Source of the DNA: Poecilobothrus nobilitatus
Taxonomy: Eukaryota > Arthropoda > Insecta > Diptera > Dolichopodidae
Length of the DNA stretch: 64,000 nucleotides
NCBI GenBank assembly: GCA_947095535.1
Contig: OX352774.1
Coordinates: 175,396,200-175,460,199, forward strand
Direction: 5' to 3'
Shown here: in pieces, positions 1 through 13,569 of the stretch
How positions within the stretch are numbered: position 1 is the first letter of the stretch
Layout of the letters: each line of letters begins with the position of its first letter
The notes under the pieces: generated by a model
What the model was told of the DNA's origin: nothing
The model's database searches: none
The model's input: the letters and a program-made list of their open reading frames with translations, nothing else
Position numbers and translations under genes: made by a program

Positions 1-1400
1 TAACAAAATAAAAAAAAAAATAAAAGATAAAAAAAAAAAATATTTGAAATTTTTGTAAAATGTGTGATTATAATTTAAGATAAATAATAATATAATATAA
101 TTAAAACTATAAAAATATTAATAATAGTAATTATATAACAAAAAAAATATAAATATTATATTGTATGTATTATTAGAAACCAAACAAACAAAAAGAGAAA
201 AAAAAAAAAACATTATGGTTACATGCATTGCAAATAAGTTAAGAGTTTTTTTTTTTTCTTTTAAAAATTTTTAATCGTCGGGTTTTTTTTTTTTTTTTTT
301 TTTAAATAGTTTTTAAGTTCTACGTTATTACTCTCTCGCATTAAAAACAAAACAAAAATAGTTGTTAGAATTCTTTTTAATTAGGACAACGATCAGTGAA
401 ACAATAAACATATAGAAAAAAGTTTAAAAAATCGCATTTAAAAATATTTTTATCAAAGAAAAAATATTTTATTTATATTATTATTAATTGTTATTTTTTA
501 TTTTCCTTATTGTTTTTTGTTGTTAATCAATTTTAGTTCCATGAAAAATGTAGTATGAAAAATAATTTGAAAATACTTTTTTTTTTTTTTTCAAATAAAA
601 ATAAGAATTAGCGAGTCCGTGTCAGTCCTTACAAATAAAACTAAAAGTTATTGACTATTTCTCGTTTGTGTTTGCAATATTCAAAATGTAATGCTTATAC
701 ATAGTCAACTTTTTGTTTCTATGCTGAAAAACAAATGTTGCACATATTTACCTACATGGTTGTATATTATGAATATAAATTGATGATTTAAACAAATAAG
801 ACAAGTTAAAAGAAATATTAGAAAAATAAAACAATTTATAATCGTAGCTAATTATGTAATTATTGTTTATGGTTATTTTTTTTTTTTTTTTTTTTTTTTA
901 GCTATCATCAACTAACTAAAACTACACCAAAAACATTAAATACATAATTAAATATCAACAAATTTTGCAATTAATTTTCCTCAATGAACGCGCGAACACG
1001 CACTCCAAATATATTGTAAATTATAAAAAAAAAAAAAAACATTTGATATCAAAAGTGATCTTTGTAATTCATTTTAAAATCCAGTTGTTTAGTATTTATT
1101 TTATTTTTGGATGAATCTTTAAAAAAAAAGGAATATTTAACAAAATATATAATTAATTTTATTAAATTAAATTAAAAAAAAAAAAAAACAAAAAAGAATC
1201 ATACATAATTTTATAAAAAAACAAAATAACGAAGATAAAATAAATTTCATCCATGACATTCCAAATCAAAAGAAAAAGATAAAAATTGTCTTTAAAAAAA
1301 AAATATAACTGAAATTTAAACTTTTTTCTATAAAAAAAAAATTGTTTAATAAATCCGAATACAAAACCATGAATCTTAATTTTTCTTCAACAAATATAAG

Positions 1401-1424
1401 ATATATATATATATATATATATAT
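1401..1424. repeat. (AT)12 microsatellite
   Basis: Twelve uninterrupted AT dinucleotides. Similar shorter AT tracts occur near 4699-4723, 6180-6203, 32283-32300, 37040-37060 and 42870-42886. Confidence 0.9.
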
Positions 1425-2695
1425 GTGAAATTAAGAAGGCTATAATTTTGATTAAGAAAAAGACCAAAACAATTAAAATTAAAATGCATTTCCCAGTTTT
1501 ATAATTTTTTTTTTTTTTTAATATTTATTCAAGTTTTGTATTTATAAAAAAAAAAAAAAGTAAATTAATTAGAAATATTAAAAAAAAAAAAGAAAAAATA
1601 TATGAAATTAAAGGTTATTGAATTAATTACTTAGAAGTTCTGTGATTTAATAAAAAAAAAATTATTTTCAATAACGAAAATGATTTTAAATAAAAAAAAA
1701 AATGTGTTGTATAAATAAAGTATAAAGTGCCAGATTTTCCTGAATTATTTTTTAGTTTAATTTTAAATAAAAGAAGAAAATACATCCAATATATTTTCTG
1801 TTCTTAATTATGTTTTTTTTTTTTTTTTTTAATTTTTATTTTTATTTTCTAGTCATAATTTCAACGATTTAATAAAATGAGCATTATTATGAGCGCATTT
1901 CCCTTTTTTTTTTTTTTTTTGTAGAAAATTAATAATTTTTATGTGATTACTACTATAAAATAAAATATGATTAAATAATTTTATTACTTTTTTTTTTTTT
2001 GAAGAAAAATTAAGATTCAAAAAGAAAATGCAAATTTAATTATTATAAAATATATCTCCAGTCATTAATGGCACTGCTAAAAATTAATATTTAATATATA
2101 TATGTATATAAAAAACAAAAAAAAATTAAAAAAAAATATTGTGAATTGTTAATTATAAATATTAATATTTTTAATTTATATTTAAAATAGTAATTATTAA
2201 GTATGGTGCTGATGTTCATATATAATAAAAATTAAAAATTATTTTTAAATTAATACTACTGAATTATATAATATAAAATAAGTTTTTCATTTTTTTCTTA
2301 ATTATATTCACTAATTCTCCATTATATCAAAAATCGAATTGAAAATATTATTAAAAAAAAAAAAAACAGTTTACTTAATGATTTTTGAATCTTTTTTTGT
2401 TTTTTTTAAATTTATTTTAAATTTTAACATTTAATATACGAAACTGATATATCCATATCCTTTTAATTATCTAATTTACTTTTAAATTGCTTTGTTTTAG
2501 TTTTAAACAGTTTACTTTTCTTATTAATTGTGGAAAGAACACCCATCCAAGTGGAAAAATTGTTCTCAAATTATTATTAGTAACTGCTCAAAAATAAATT
2601 TTGATAAATAATTTAATTCTAATACCAAACTAGTTTTCTTAAAAATGCAAAAATAACTGTTGTCAGATTTTATAATTTTATCCTAAAAAGAGAGA

Positions 2696-2708
2696 GGGGG
2701 GGGGGGGG
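2696..2708. repeat. poly(G) 13-bp homopolymer
   Basis: Thirteen consecutive G residues follow a short (AG) run. It is the longest G/C homopolymer I noticed in the window and strongly contrasts with the surrounding A+T-rich sequence. Confidence 0.9.
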
Positions 2709-3359
2709 TCAAGAATATTAATTTTTAAAAATAAAGCTTTTTTTTTGTTTTTTTAATTACCTTAATTTAAATTGTAAGAAACACCCCAAAATAAAAACAG
2801 AACTGGTATATTAAATGATAAATTTACTTATAAAAAAATGAACTGTTTCCTTTTTTTTTTCATTAATTTAAAAACAAAGAAAAAAAAGAGAATTAGTTGA
2901 ACAAAAATTTTGACTAAAACTTTTAAACAAAATAAAAAAAAAAATACTTCTCACAATCATTTTTACAAATAAATACCTTAGAACATAGAGTATAAGGAAT
3001 TTATACACATATATAAAAATTAGTGAGGCAAACTCATTTGCCAAAAACAAAAAATTTTAATTTTAATGACAACATAATTATTTTGTTTGTTTTGTTTACA
3101 ATCTGTGGCAAAAAAATTTTTAAAATTAAAATATTGTATATATTGTAAAATTTAAGTTTTGTTTAATTCGAAACTAGTGTTTTAGATTTATGTTTGCTTT
3201 AATTTTTTTATAAGTTTATAAATTTGTGTTAAAAAAACTTTTGATTAAGTAATAAAAACAGCCTTAAAATGTTGTCTGAAAGGATGCGAAAATGCTAGAA
3301 AACATAGGGGTTATCGTTTCACAGATAAATAAAAAAATTATAAAATTAATAATACAATA

Positions 3360-4283
3360 GGTCTGTCTGCGTACTTTCCTGACTAATTTCTCTGACTATT
3401 TTTTTTTTTTAGAGAAAAGAGTAAAATTTCACGTTTTTCTCATTTTATTGTCATTTGTAAGGAAAAGTACGCAGACAGAATGACTAAGACTAAAAATGTT
3501 ATAGTTGACACTTCACACTTGCAATTTACATATAATGTTTAGTTGAAATTACAATTGACAACAATAAGGTACAAGTTTCAGATTTGTTTCTAAATTCAAT
3601 TGTGTTAAATAAATTATTTATTATTAAAAATGGAAAAAGAATTAATTTTAATGGAAATGCTTTGATAGTGATTCAGAAAAAGAAGAATCAGAAAGTTGTA
3701 ATAGTGAGACCGAAATAAGTTAAACATTAAATAATAAAATATCTAAAGTGCGTTTCGTTTCTTACTCTTTTCAAAATTGCCGGAATAGAGTTCCACTTCG
3801 ACAGTAAAGCTAACTTAATATTACAAAGGTCAAACTGTCAAAGTTTTATGAAGATGAAGTGTCATTATAATATTATTTCAAATTTTTATATTATAAATTT
3901 ACATATTGAAATACTTGTAAACGAAATCGTTCAATTGAACTATACTTCTTAAAATAAAATTTTTTTTAAGACTCCATTATTTGTTTGTAATAAATACACG
4001 TTATAAACAAAAACGCATAAATTTTACTCAGCGTAAGAATGAAACTCACTCTGTTAAAATATATTTTTTTGACATTTAAAAACTTTATAAATTTATAAAG
4101 TTTTTGCCCGATAAAATTTTCCTGGCTAAAATAAAACTTTATAAAAATTTTATAGGGGAAGTGTGTCACGTGATCAAAAATTTAGTCAGAGAAATAGTCA
4201 CTCTCAGTACGCAGACAGTTTTTGGGCTAAAAATTTATAAAGTTTTACATTTTTTGTAAAGTTTTTGAGTACGCAGACAGACC
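3360..4283. mobile_element. TA-flanked inverted-repeat DNA transposon, non-autonomous
   Basis: The ends are perfect 16-bp inverted repeats, GGTCTGTCTGCGTACT at the left and its complement at the right. Each end is bordered by TA (3358-3359 and 4284-4285), the target duplication typical of Tc1/mariner-type elements. The 13-bp core AGTACGCAGACAG also occurs internally at 3466-3478 and 4206-4218. The longer left end (to about 3399) pairs with about 4180-4218, suggesting nested or rearranged copies. An acidic, Ser/Glu-rich frame with a frameshift and stops starts at an ATG near 3630 and could be a decayed protein remnant. No transposase catalytic motif is recognisable. Confidence 0.75.
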
Positions 4284-4285
4284 TA

Positions 4286-4691
4286 ATGTGTAAAACCGAA
4301 ATAATTTACAAATCATATTATTTTATATGCAAAAAAAAAATTACAATTTTGAGAAAAGCCATAAAAATAATATATTATATTCAGTGAGCAATGTGCTCTT
4401 TTAAAAAATTTGTAGCAACAACACTGAATATTTTCGATCTATGTAGTAATATTTTGTTATTGTATGAGAATTTGATTCACTTTTTTTTTTGGATTTACTT
4501 TTTCCTTATACTCTATGTTCTAAGACAAATACTGAAAAACATGAAAAAAAAAATAATTAATTTTAAATTAAAAAAACAAATTTATAATTAATAATTAATT
4601 TAAAATAAAACAAAAATTGATTAGTACTGATTAAAGTTAAAATTAAAAAAAAAAATCTTTTTTTTTAATTGCCGGTTACACAATTCTTATT

Positions 4692-4723
<32 letters not shown>

Positions 4724-7700
4724 CCTTAAATATTGATGAATGTGTATAATTAATAATATGTAATAATAATTAGAAATATAAGAGTATACAAACTTGTGAT
4801 GAATTAAAAAAAAAAAAAAAAACAGTAAAGCTGATAATAGACTTTTTTTAAAAAAAGAAAAAAAATTTAAATTTAAAAAATCTTTTTTAGTATTTAAGTA
4901 AAATTATTGATGATTATAAATATATAAATACTACATAAATATATATTATTATTAATAAAAATTTGAAGGATATAAATTAGGAAGAAAGCTTTTGTTTTTT
5001 TTTTTTTTTTATTAAATTTCCTATTTGTCGTTTTTAAATACATACAAAAAAACAAACAAGGTGCACTAATTGTAGTAATTCATTAAGAATCCATTTATGT
5101 ATATAATCAAAAAAGAAAAATTTAATATTGTAGATACCTAACTCTAAAAAAACAACAAAGATATTAATAATATTTCTTATTTAGATCTCTTATTAATTTA
5201 TTTAAAAAAAGAAAAATCATTTTTGTTATGGAAAAAATTATAATTTCATAACAAAAAAAAAAAAAAAAATTAAAAAAAAAAACCAAAAAAACTAAAAAAC
5301 AAAAAAAAAAAAAAGTAAATTTATATCCTTCATTTCGAAATTGCATTATAAAAGATATGTTTCTCAAAAACAAAAACTATAAGAAATGTTTATAAATTTA
5401 CTATATATAAAAAAAAAAAAAAACCAGATAATATAAGGAACACCAAAAATTATAATATCTTGAAATCAAATTGCCATTTTTTTTAATTAATTATAATTTA
5501 AAATTAAATTCGTAGAAAATATGGTAAAATCTTATGATTTGATATAGTCCTATAACATTTAAGTAAAAAAAAAGCAATGTTTTTTTTTTTTTTTTTCTTT
5601 TTAATAAAATATTTAATTTTTAAAAACATAATGGAATATTTTCGTTTATTTTTTTTTTTTTTTTAAATTGTATTATTATTTTTTTTTTTGAAGGAAAATG
5701 TGTATTTAGAAAAAAAACAAACAAAACCAAAATGCAAAAGATTGTGCTTAAATAGAACAAGAAAAAAAAAAAAAAGATAGAAATATGAAGCAAAGGCCAA
5801 AACTTCCTAAATTTATTTAATTATAATATATCCATCTTAATCTACAATATTCTACTATTCAATACACAAAACAGAAACAAGAACAACTTACTCAAGTCCT
5901 TATAAAAAGAGGATAATTTTTTTTTTTTTTTTCGTTTAATATAGGTTTTTTAAAAAAAAAATAGAATACATATATTTTCTATTTTTAAAAACCATTCATT
6001 GATGGTTAACAAAATTTATAAATGGTATTTTTAATAATTCAACAAATTATTAAAAAAACAAAAAAAAAAAAAAAATTTTAAATTGAGAATTTACACACAA
6101 AAAACAATTTTTTTTTAATGTGCATATTTATATATTCATATTTATTATTGGCGCTTTAAAAATTTTAATTAGAAACAAAAATATATATATATATATATAT
6201 ATAGTATATAAAAGACTTGTAGAAAAGAAATTAAATTATTTATTTTGTAAAACAAAAAAAAAAAAAAATGGTTCACAAAAACAAAAAAAATTGTGTACTA
6301 AAGTTTTTTTTCTTTATTATTATTATTAAAATGCTTTTGCTTAGAGATTTTGTCAATAATTTTTTTTGAATTTTTATTATTTATTTTCTCATATAAAATA
6401 TAAGTGTTGCAATTTATATATATATATATAAAAAAAAAACAAAAAATATATTATATAATATATTAAAATGAATCAAATAAAAAAAAAAAAAAAATACATT
6501 ACTGTGTTGTGAATTAATTTTTAGGAAAAATATTTTTTAAATTAAATGTATTTGAAATATATATTATTATATTTAAAACACTAAATTAAATTTAATACTT
6601 AGTAAAAAAAAAGAATGAAACTTGCTTCCATTAAAACAAAAAACAAAAAAAAATATAAAAAAGGAACAAAATTGTAATTGAAAAATAAAAAAAAAATTAT
6701 AAAGAACTTAAAATATGTGACCTTATTAAATTAGAGTATGCGCCCCCCAGTATAAAATAATTATATTTTTAATTATTTTTAATGTATAATTTTTAAAATA
6801 TAATTTTGAGATTTTACTTTTATTTTATTTTTTTTTTTTTTATTGGATAAAAAAATTTTTCAAATGTTATAAACTTTTATAGATGATTGATTTTATTTAA
6901 AAAGAAAAAAAAAAAACATAAAACGAAATTATGGTAAATCAATTATTTGTTAAAAAACAGAAAAAAAAGCATTAAAAATTGAACTGAAAATTTTGTTAAA
7001 TAATTGTAGAAAAATGAAAATGAAAGTGTATGATATATAATTAGACTTATATAATATTTTTTGTTTACACGCTTAATACCGATAAATAAAATATTAAATT
7101 AAAATTTCTAAAAAGGTAGGCGATGTATATTAATAAAATTTTAAGTTTCTTTTTCTTAAATTAAAACAAAAATGATCCTTTTAATTGTGATACATAAATT
7201 TAAAATATAAAAGAAAAAATATCTTTTCATATCATGGTTAAATTTCTGAACATGTATGTAACGTATCATCAATATTTTAACCAAATTTTGAGATTTAAGC
7301 CATTAAACTTTTAATTTTGTTCAGAAGCAAAAAGTTAACCATGCTTAAATCTTATTTTGTCAAATAACAATTAAATGGTGATCTGTATCACAAAATCTAA
7401 CACCTTCTTGGTATGGATGAGATATGTATTTCTTGTGTTTTTTTTTTTTTTTTTTTGTATTTAATTAAATACGCAGTATTAGTAAGTCGGGATGTACCAA
7501 CTATTGTCTATCTATATATCATAATATTCTACACTTTTATTAAAACTCCTGCAATTTTTAAACATTGGCTATATTTATAAAAATTCAATAAATTTAAAAA
7601 TAAAAATTGCCCAACAAATCACTCCAAAGACTTTAATTCCTCAGTTTTGTTAAGAAATTGAAAAAAAAAAACAAAAACATTTTAAATTAAAAGCTCCAGT

Positions 7701-9557
7701 AAATTTAGAAAGAAAAATTGTAGTTTCTTAAGAATTTTGTAGTAATTTAAGGTTGATATATATTATATATTAAGAATAAGTTAAATATTAAAAAAAAAAA
7801 AAAAAAAAATTATTGTGACTTTAAGGATAAAGAATGCTGTAATTTAATTATGTTAAATGTTGCCAAATGAATAAAAAAAAAAAAAAACACTAATATTAAA
7901 TTTTAAACAAAATTATATTACTTTCAGGCGAATATAAAATAATAAAAAAAATTATATAAAAAACGAGCTTTTAAATGCGACGAAACCGATATTATTATTA
8001 ATAACTACAAAAAAAAAAAAAAATTTATTCTAAAGTTATCAGAAAATAAAAAAAAAAAACAGATATATCTAAAAGATACTTAGAAATTATAAGTAATATT
8101 AATAATTAATAAAAAAAAAAAAAAAAATACAAATACTTGATTAAATCAAATACATACAATTAACCGAAAAAAAAAAAATTAATAAATTTAAAAAATAAAT
8201 AAATAAAATAAGAAAATCATACAAACAATGTGAACTTAAATTTATTGTGTCTTGTGTATTTTATTATTTTTCTAATTTTAAGAAAAGAAAAAAAAAAAAA
8301 CAAAAAATCTAAATAGTAATATAAATTTTAAGATAATCCTTTAGAATTTAAGTACAATAAAATTTAGCTCAACGAATTTGATCAAAAAAAAAAAAAAAAA
8401 ATATATAAAAAAAAAAACAAATCAAGAAATTATTAATTAATAAAATTCACAATATAAAATCGCACTTAATAATTTATGTTTAATATAAAAAAATATAAAT
8501 TATAATAAAACAAAATTAATAATAAAATGAAAAAACTAAAAGCAAAAAAAAAAAAAAAAAAAATTAAAAAAATTAATACTTATTTAAGAACTAAAGAAAA
8601 ATCCATTACATTTCTTGTTTATTTTATTTTTTATTTGATTTTATTTTTATTTTTTTTTTTTTGATTTTCTGAATTTTGAATTACAATTTTATATTTTGTA
8701 ATAGTTATTATATTTAAAATTCATTTGATTTAAATTTTATTCGAAAACAAAAAAATTGTACCAATAAAAATACATATTTTTTTATTTAATTTCTTAATTT
8801 TTAACATAAACAAATTATTATTATTAAATAATCTTTTTTTTTTTTCTTAATTTATATTATTAAAATAAGTTTGTTGCCAAGGCTATATGTGAAAAGAAAA
8901 TATACATAAATGCAATTAAAAAAAAATTTCAATTGACTTATTTTTTTTTTTTTTTTAAATTACATCTTAAAGATTTTAAAAGCTTTCTATATTGTGACAG
9001 TATAAAAGCCAATAATATTTCTTTCTTACAAAAATTCATAATGGAGTAAAAACAAAATAAAAGGTTAATGTGAGAAAAATATCCAATTTTAAATTTATTA
9101 ATAGCTGAAGTCTTTCTTTTTATGTTGAAAGGAACTTTAAAGGTATTTCACACTATATCGGTAAATTCTCTTTATTGTAATATAACATGGACGTAAAAGT
9201 TGCTGAAACAAAATTGTTGACAAAATTGTTCATTGAGTTTGATGTCAGGCAGTTTTCTGTCTTCAGAAATTAGGAATTTTCAAGCATCAATTTAAAAATT
9301 TTATTAAAACAACAAATGTGTACATTAATATACTGAAATATTTATTTAAAATTAAAAAAAAAAAAGAGATCAATCCTTTGAAGTTATCAAAGAAGCAATA
9401 AAAAATTTGACGTTTCCGTTTTAAAATTTTAAAGCAGCAACTTTATAGAATGCGTAAATGCAAAATCAAGTCATTAGCAATAAAAAATTAACGACTCAGT
9501 CCAGCGTAAATGGTAATAAAAATTATCCCCTATGTGTTGTATTGTCATGTGATTAGG
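4286..9557. other. A+T-rich noncoding DNA, no gene seen
   Basis: More than 5 kb of homopolymer-rich, very A+T-rich sequence without a credible coding frame, tRNA-like box or transposon end. Short open frames in it are encoded almost entirely by A/T runs and are not believable genes. Confidence 0.7.
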
Positions 9558-9837
9558 AATGTGTATTGCACAAATTACACAATACAAAAGAAATTATATA
9601 AGGTGAACGAAAAAAGAAAGTATTATTTATCATTCTATGTTATGCAACATATATTTAATCAAATGACAAATTTCATTTTATCGCTTCAAAAACCATTTGT
9701 ATTATCGATATTCAATTATAAGCAATACATTTCAAAAAGTCAATATGACAAATATACATTGTCTGAAGTGGCCACAACTCAATAAAAAAGTGCTGCAAAT
9801 GGTGTAAAAATTGAATAAAAAAAAACTAAGGCTACAA

Positions 9838-10013
9838 ATGGTCATCTTAAACCACAGTAATTACTTTCCAATATTTCTGGTATGGTTTTTATGGCAATCT
9901 ATGTGTTTTGCACAAATTACACAATACAACAGAAAGAATACAATAAAAATGGTCATCTTAAACCACAGTAATTACTTTGCAATATTTCTGATATGATTTT
10001 TATGGCAATCTCT
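9838..10013. repeat. Two-copy tandem duplication, ~111-bp period
   Basis: A ~60-bp segment beginning TGGTCATCTTAAACC at 9839 recurs at 9950 with only a few substitutions. The linking segment around 9907-9932 (TGCACAAATTACACAATAC) also has an earlier copy at about 9567-9585, so the array probably extends leftward in degraded form. Open frames crossing it are accidental. Confidence 0.8.
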
Positions 10014-11523
10014 CTTTCAGCATACACTACGAGAATAATAAGGATATTTAAATAAATGACAATTAATTTACCATTAATCTGTATGTAATCAGATGATTAT
10101 ACCAGTCATCTGGTTCGTTTAATACTATTTTATTTTATTCTACAGTATGAATAAAATACAAAAAAAAAAACAATTGAAATAAAAAAAAGCAATAAAACTA
10201 ATCAATGTGCATAGTAAAATTTAATTTTTTTTTTTCAAATTGAAAAAAAAATCTAAATCTTTTGATTTATTTCGAATTTCAGAGATTTACAAAGTCATCT
10301 ATACAATTTATAACGACGCAAGCACGTGTTTAGGCTCACTTGAGAAAAAAAAATAAAAGTGAGTTGTGGATAAATCTGCATTAAATTTACACAAATTACC
10401 ACAAAATGTCAAAGGTTATTGTTTTCAAAACAAAGGGTCAAAGTTTTCACTAATAAAAACTGATACTTACATATTGTACAAAGGTAATTAATAGTGGAAC
10501 CACAAGAAAACTATAAAAAATATTGTAAAAGAAATTGTATATAATAATCTGAGAAAATAATTTTCTGTATAGTTATCTAAGATTTTTATGTAAACTGTGA
10601 TTATAGAATAACAAAAAAAAAATTCGTATTATCCAGCATTCAAATTAAGGGTAAAATTTGAAATGCACTGCTTTTTATTCTTGGTAACAAACAAATTCTT
10701 TTAATTTATTTTCTTTTCATTGAAATTTTTTTTTCTTTTTTAATAAAATTCCAAAAATTTTGAATCCATAATTTACTAATTATTAAATCACATAAAAAAA
10801 AATATACATACAAAATTATTAATTTTTATTTTAATTAAAAAGAAAAATTTCTTCGATTTATAATAAAAAAAAAAAAAAAAACAAAAAAATAAGAAGGAAA
10901 TAAAGTACATATGTATGTAATTCAGAAAATATAAATCGAGATATTTTTCGAATAGTACAAATTTGTGCCTTATTTGTTAAAACAAAGAAAAAATAACGAA
11001 AATGAACAATTGAAAAAATGAAATTTCAAACAAAAAAAAAAAAAAATACAAAAAAAAAAAGTGAAGAAAAATCGGGAGCGTCGGGAGGTGCTTCAAAACT
11101 AAAGCGATGCGAATAATTTTTCTTTTTTCATTTTAATTAACCTTTTAAAATTGTTTTAATCAAAAAAATAAAAAAAAAAATTAGAAAATAGAAAATAGAT
11201 GAAAATATCTAATATTAATTTTAATATTTCTTTTTTTTTAACTTCTTTTTGAATTGAAATTCTTCAAATTTTTAATACATATCTCTAATTTTTAAGTTTT
11301 GTTTACAATAAACCGACCAAATTTTTTTTTAATAAAATACATGAAATAAAAATGTTAACTAAGAACAGTCTCATTTATGTAACTTTCCTTATATAATATG
11401 TATATAGTATATGGTGCTTTGAAAATGTGATTTTTGTTCTAAAAATATAACAGTCATAAAGTTGTTGTAAGTCTATTTCTATTATAACTAAGGTATAGTT
11501 GTCTGCATAGGTGAATTATATCT
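10014..11523. other. A+T-rich noncoding DNA, no gene seen
   Basis: No coding, RNA or mobile-element signature recognised. The only less A+T-rich spots are short, near 10315-10350 and 11075-11110. Confidence 0.65.
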
Positions 11524-11540
11524 AGATCTATATAGATCTA
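11523..11540. repeat. 18-bp perfect palindrome
   Basis: TAGATCTATATAGATCTA is its own reverse complement. It sits at the left edge of a ~100-bp imperfect foldback. In that foldback TAACCCATT (about 11542) pairs with AATGGGTTA (about 11630), around a central ATATTAATTAATAT palindrome. It may be a tiny MITE. Confidence 0.6.
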
Positions 11541-11682
11541 TTAACCCATTATAATCCTTAATTCTTAAATTACAACTCTTAATTTCTCTTTTTTTATATT
11601 AATTAATATAAATTTCGAGAAAGTTTTTAAATGGGTTAGTTAGTTGTGTAATATTGGTTTCATAAAATATGTTGCAAGAGGA

Positions 11683-11825
11683 TTACGTTTAGACATTAGA
11701 TCATCTCGCAGCTGCAGCACTTTGAATTTGTTGAAAAGGGGTCGGAAACGAAAAAATAATATTTTCTTTCGTTTCACATTAATTCAAAGTGCTACAGCTG
11801 CGATATGCTTCAGTGTGAAACGGGG
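11683..11825. mobile_element. Foldback MITE, family with CCCCGTTTCACAC end (copy 1)
   Basis: The two arms pair over about 40 bp. The left arm runs from about 11686 and contains CTCGCAGCTGCAGCACTTTG. The right arm ends in GTGTGAAACGGGG at 11825 and contains CAAAGTGCTACAGCTGCG. The centre is itself palindromic (GAAACGAAA paired with TTTCGTTTC). The same arms occur at 14409-14539. No protein is encoded. I could not identify a convincing target duplication. Confidence 0.8.
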
Positions 11826-11968
11826 TATTAATAAAAAAATAATTAAACACTTCTTTATTTCAACAATTTTGTTTTCATAAAATTTGTATCAAAAGTTTTA
11901 ATTAAAAAAGAAAAGAAAAGAAAATTTCTTTTATGAGTTTTGTTGAGTGATTTATTTCTAAATTTAAG

Positions 11969-12034
11969 TCATCATAATAAATGGTAAGCTTTTAAGCCAT
12001 CATAATAAATGGTAAGCATCATAATAATTGGTAG
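11969..12034. repeat. Short tandem repeat, CATCATAATAAATGGTAAGC unit
   Basis: Three adjacent copies of a ~20-bp motif separated by 0-9 bp; the third copy is altered by base substitutions. Local replication slippage is the simplest explanation. Confidence 0.8.
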
Positions 12035-12721
12035 AATTATTTTGTATGTAAATTAATTCGCACTTTTGCACATGCAGCACATGTAATAATAATAATTAAG
12101 AAACAAATTTGTTGATTGATGGATATTTTAAAACAACTTTGAATGAAATGCAAACTGCCACATCCCATTTAAATAGAGTATATTTTTTGAACTCTTATTA
12201 AAATATTTAATTTACATTATTTAGTATTGTTTTTTTTAATTATATAATTTAAGCTTGCAATTTCAATTTTTTATTACTTTTAAATGTGTATATAAGTAGT
12301 AACACCTTTATGATGCAATTTAATATCGTATCTGTATCGTAATACCATCTAAATATTAATTTTTTTGCAAATTAAACGATTTGATATTAAAATTTATCAT
12401 AAAGATGTTAAGTTCGAAAAAAAAAAAACTAAAATTAACCGGGTAACTCTTATTAGTAGTTCTTTTATTAACATTTTACTACATAGTTTTTCATTCATTA
12501 ATTAAGTTAACAATGAAATTATAATAGCACTAGTGACCAAAAGGAAAAAATTTAAAATATTGTGCTCTCCCACCCTTACTATATGTCATTAACTATATAA
12601 TGCCATAAAATATAAATGATAAGATATTCTTTAAAGAATATAAATGACCAAAAAAAAATCATAAACTTTTTTGTTCTTTTATTACAAGATTATTTCTTTT
12701 TATTTTAATCGAAATCATGTG

Positions 12722-12920
12722 CCTTACCGCGTAGTGCTATTTTTGCTAAACGAAAATCGCATTCGAGAAATAAAAACTTTGAAAATCGAAAATCGCGGGC
12801 TTACGAATGCAAAATTGAAATTTTGATATTGTTTACACAGTTAGGTACCAGACCAAAATATCAAATACAAAATTTTCAAATGCGATTTTCGGTTAGTAAA
12901 AGTAGCACTACGCGGTAGGG
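12722..12920. mobile_element. Foldback MITE with CCYTACCGCGTAGTGCT termini
   Basis: The left end (12722) reads CCTTACCGCGTAGTGCT. The right end, read on the opposite strand from 12920, is CCCTACCGCGTAGTGCT. Pairing continues inward for about 45 bp through CGAAAATCGCATT. The element is about 199 bp, has no coding capacity and is a typical short non-autonomous DNA element. Its superfamily is undetermined because flanking duplications are not clear. Confidence 0.8.
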
Positions 12921-13569
12921 GTCCAGTTCATGTATTTTTTTTTAAATAATTTTTCTAAAATAAAAATTTCCAATCGTTTTTCATTGTTTAAATCTATTTT
13001 TTTTTTTTCCAGTTTAGTGACCATTAGAAATTAAGATTAATATCATTTTAAAACGAAACCAAAAAAGCAACTAAAAATGTAATCAATTATGAAATATCAT
13101 TTTAATTTTCACAAAAAAAAAAACCATATTCAATAAATGAAGATCAAAAATATAAATGAAAAAAAAAAGAATTACATATAAAAATAATAAAATGCAAAAT
13201 ATAACAATAACAATTTTATTTTTTTGTAATTAAGTAAAGCAATTAGGAACTTTATAAATGTAATATAAATATGACTAGAATATATACATGTATGTGTATG
13301 TATATAAGTAAATCAAGCCTGAGAATCAATATTATGTATGTAATATAGTTCATTATGAGGTGATAATAAATTATATTATAGAAGATAGAAAAAAAAATTA
13401 GCCTAATAATCAGTAAATAATGGCAAATTGAGAATAACTGTAATATTTTTTTTTTTTTTTTTGCATAATAAAATAAATATCTAAAACTATTTTTTACTCG
13501 ATATAGAGATACAGACAAGAAAAAAAAGTATAAGTAGATTTTACAAAAAAGTTTGTTTCAGAAAAATAA

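Larger units (their letters stand above)
1..3357. other. A+T-rich noncoding DNA, no gene seen
   Basis: No reading frame here has coding-like composition. The stretch is dominated by A and T homopolymers, including a 21-bp T run at 283-303 and a 24-bp T run at 876-899, and by AT microsatellite. I see no transposon termini, tRNA-like sequence or splice-bounded exon. Confidence 0.7.

Noticed and set aside
9194..9445. MITE suggested by AAAGTTGCTG and its complement
   Set aside because: Only a 10-bp match; flanking arms do not pair and no duplication is seen.
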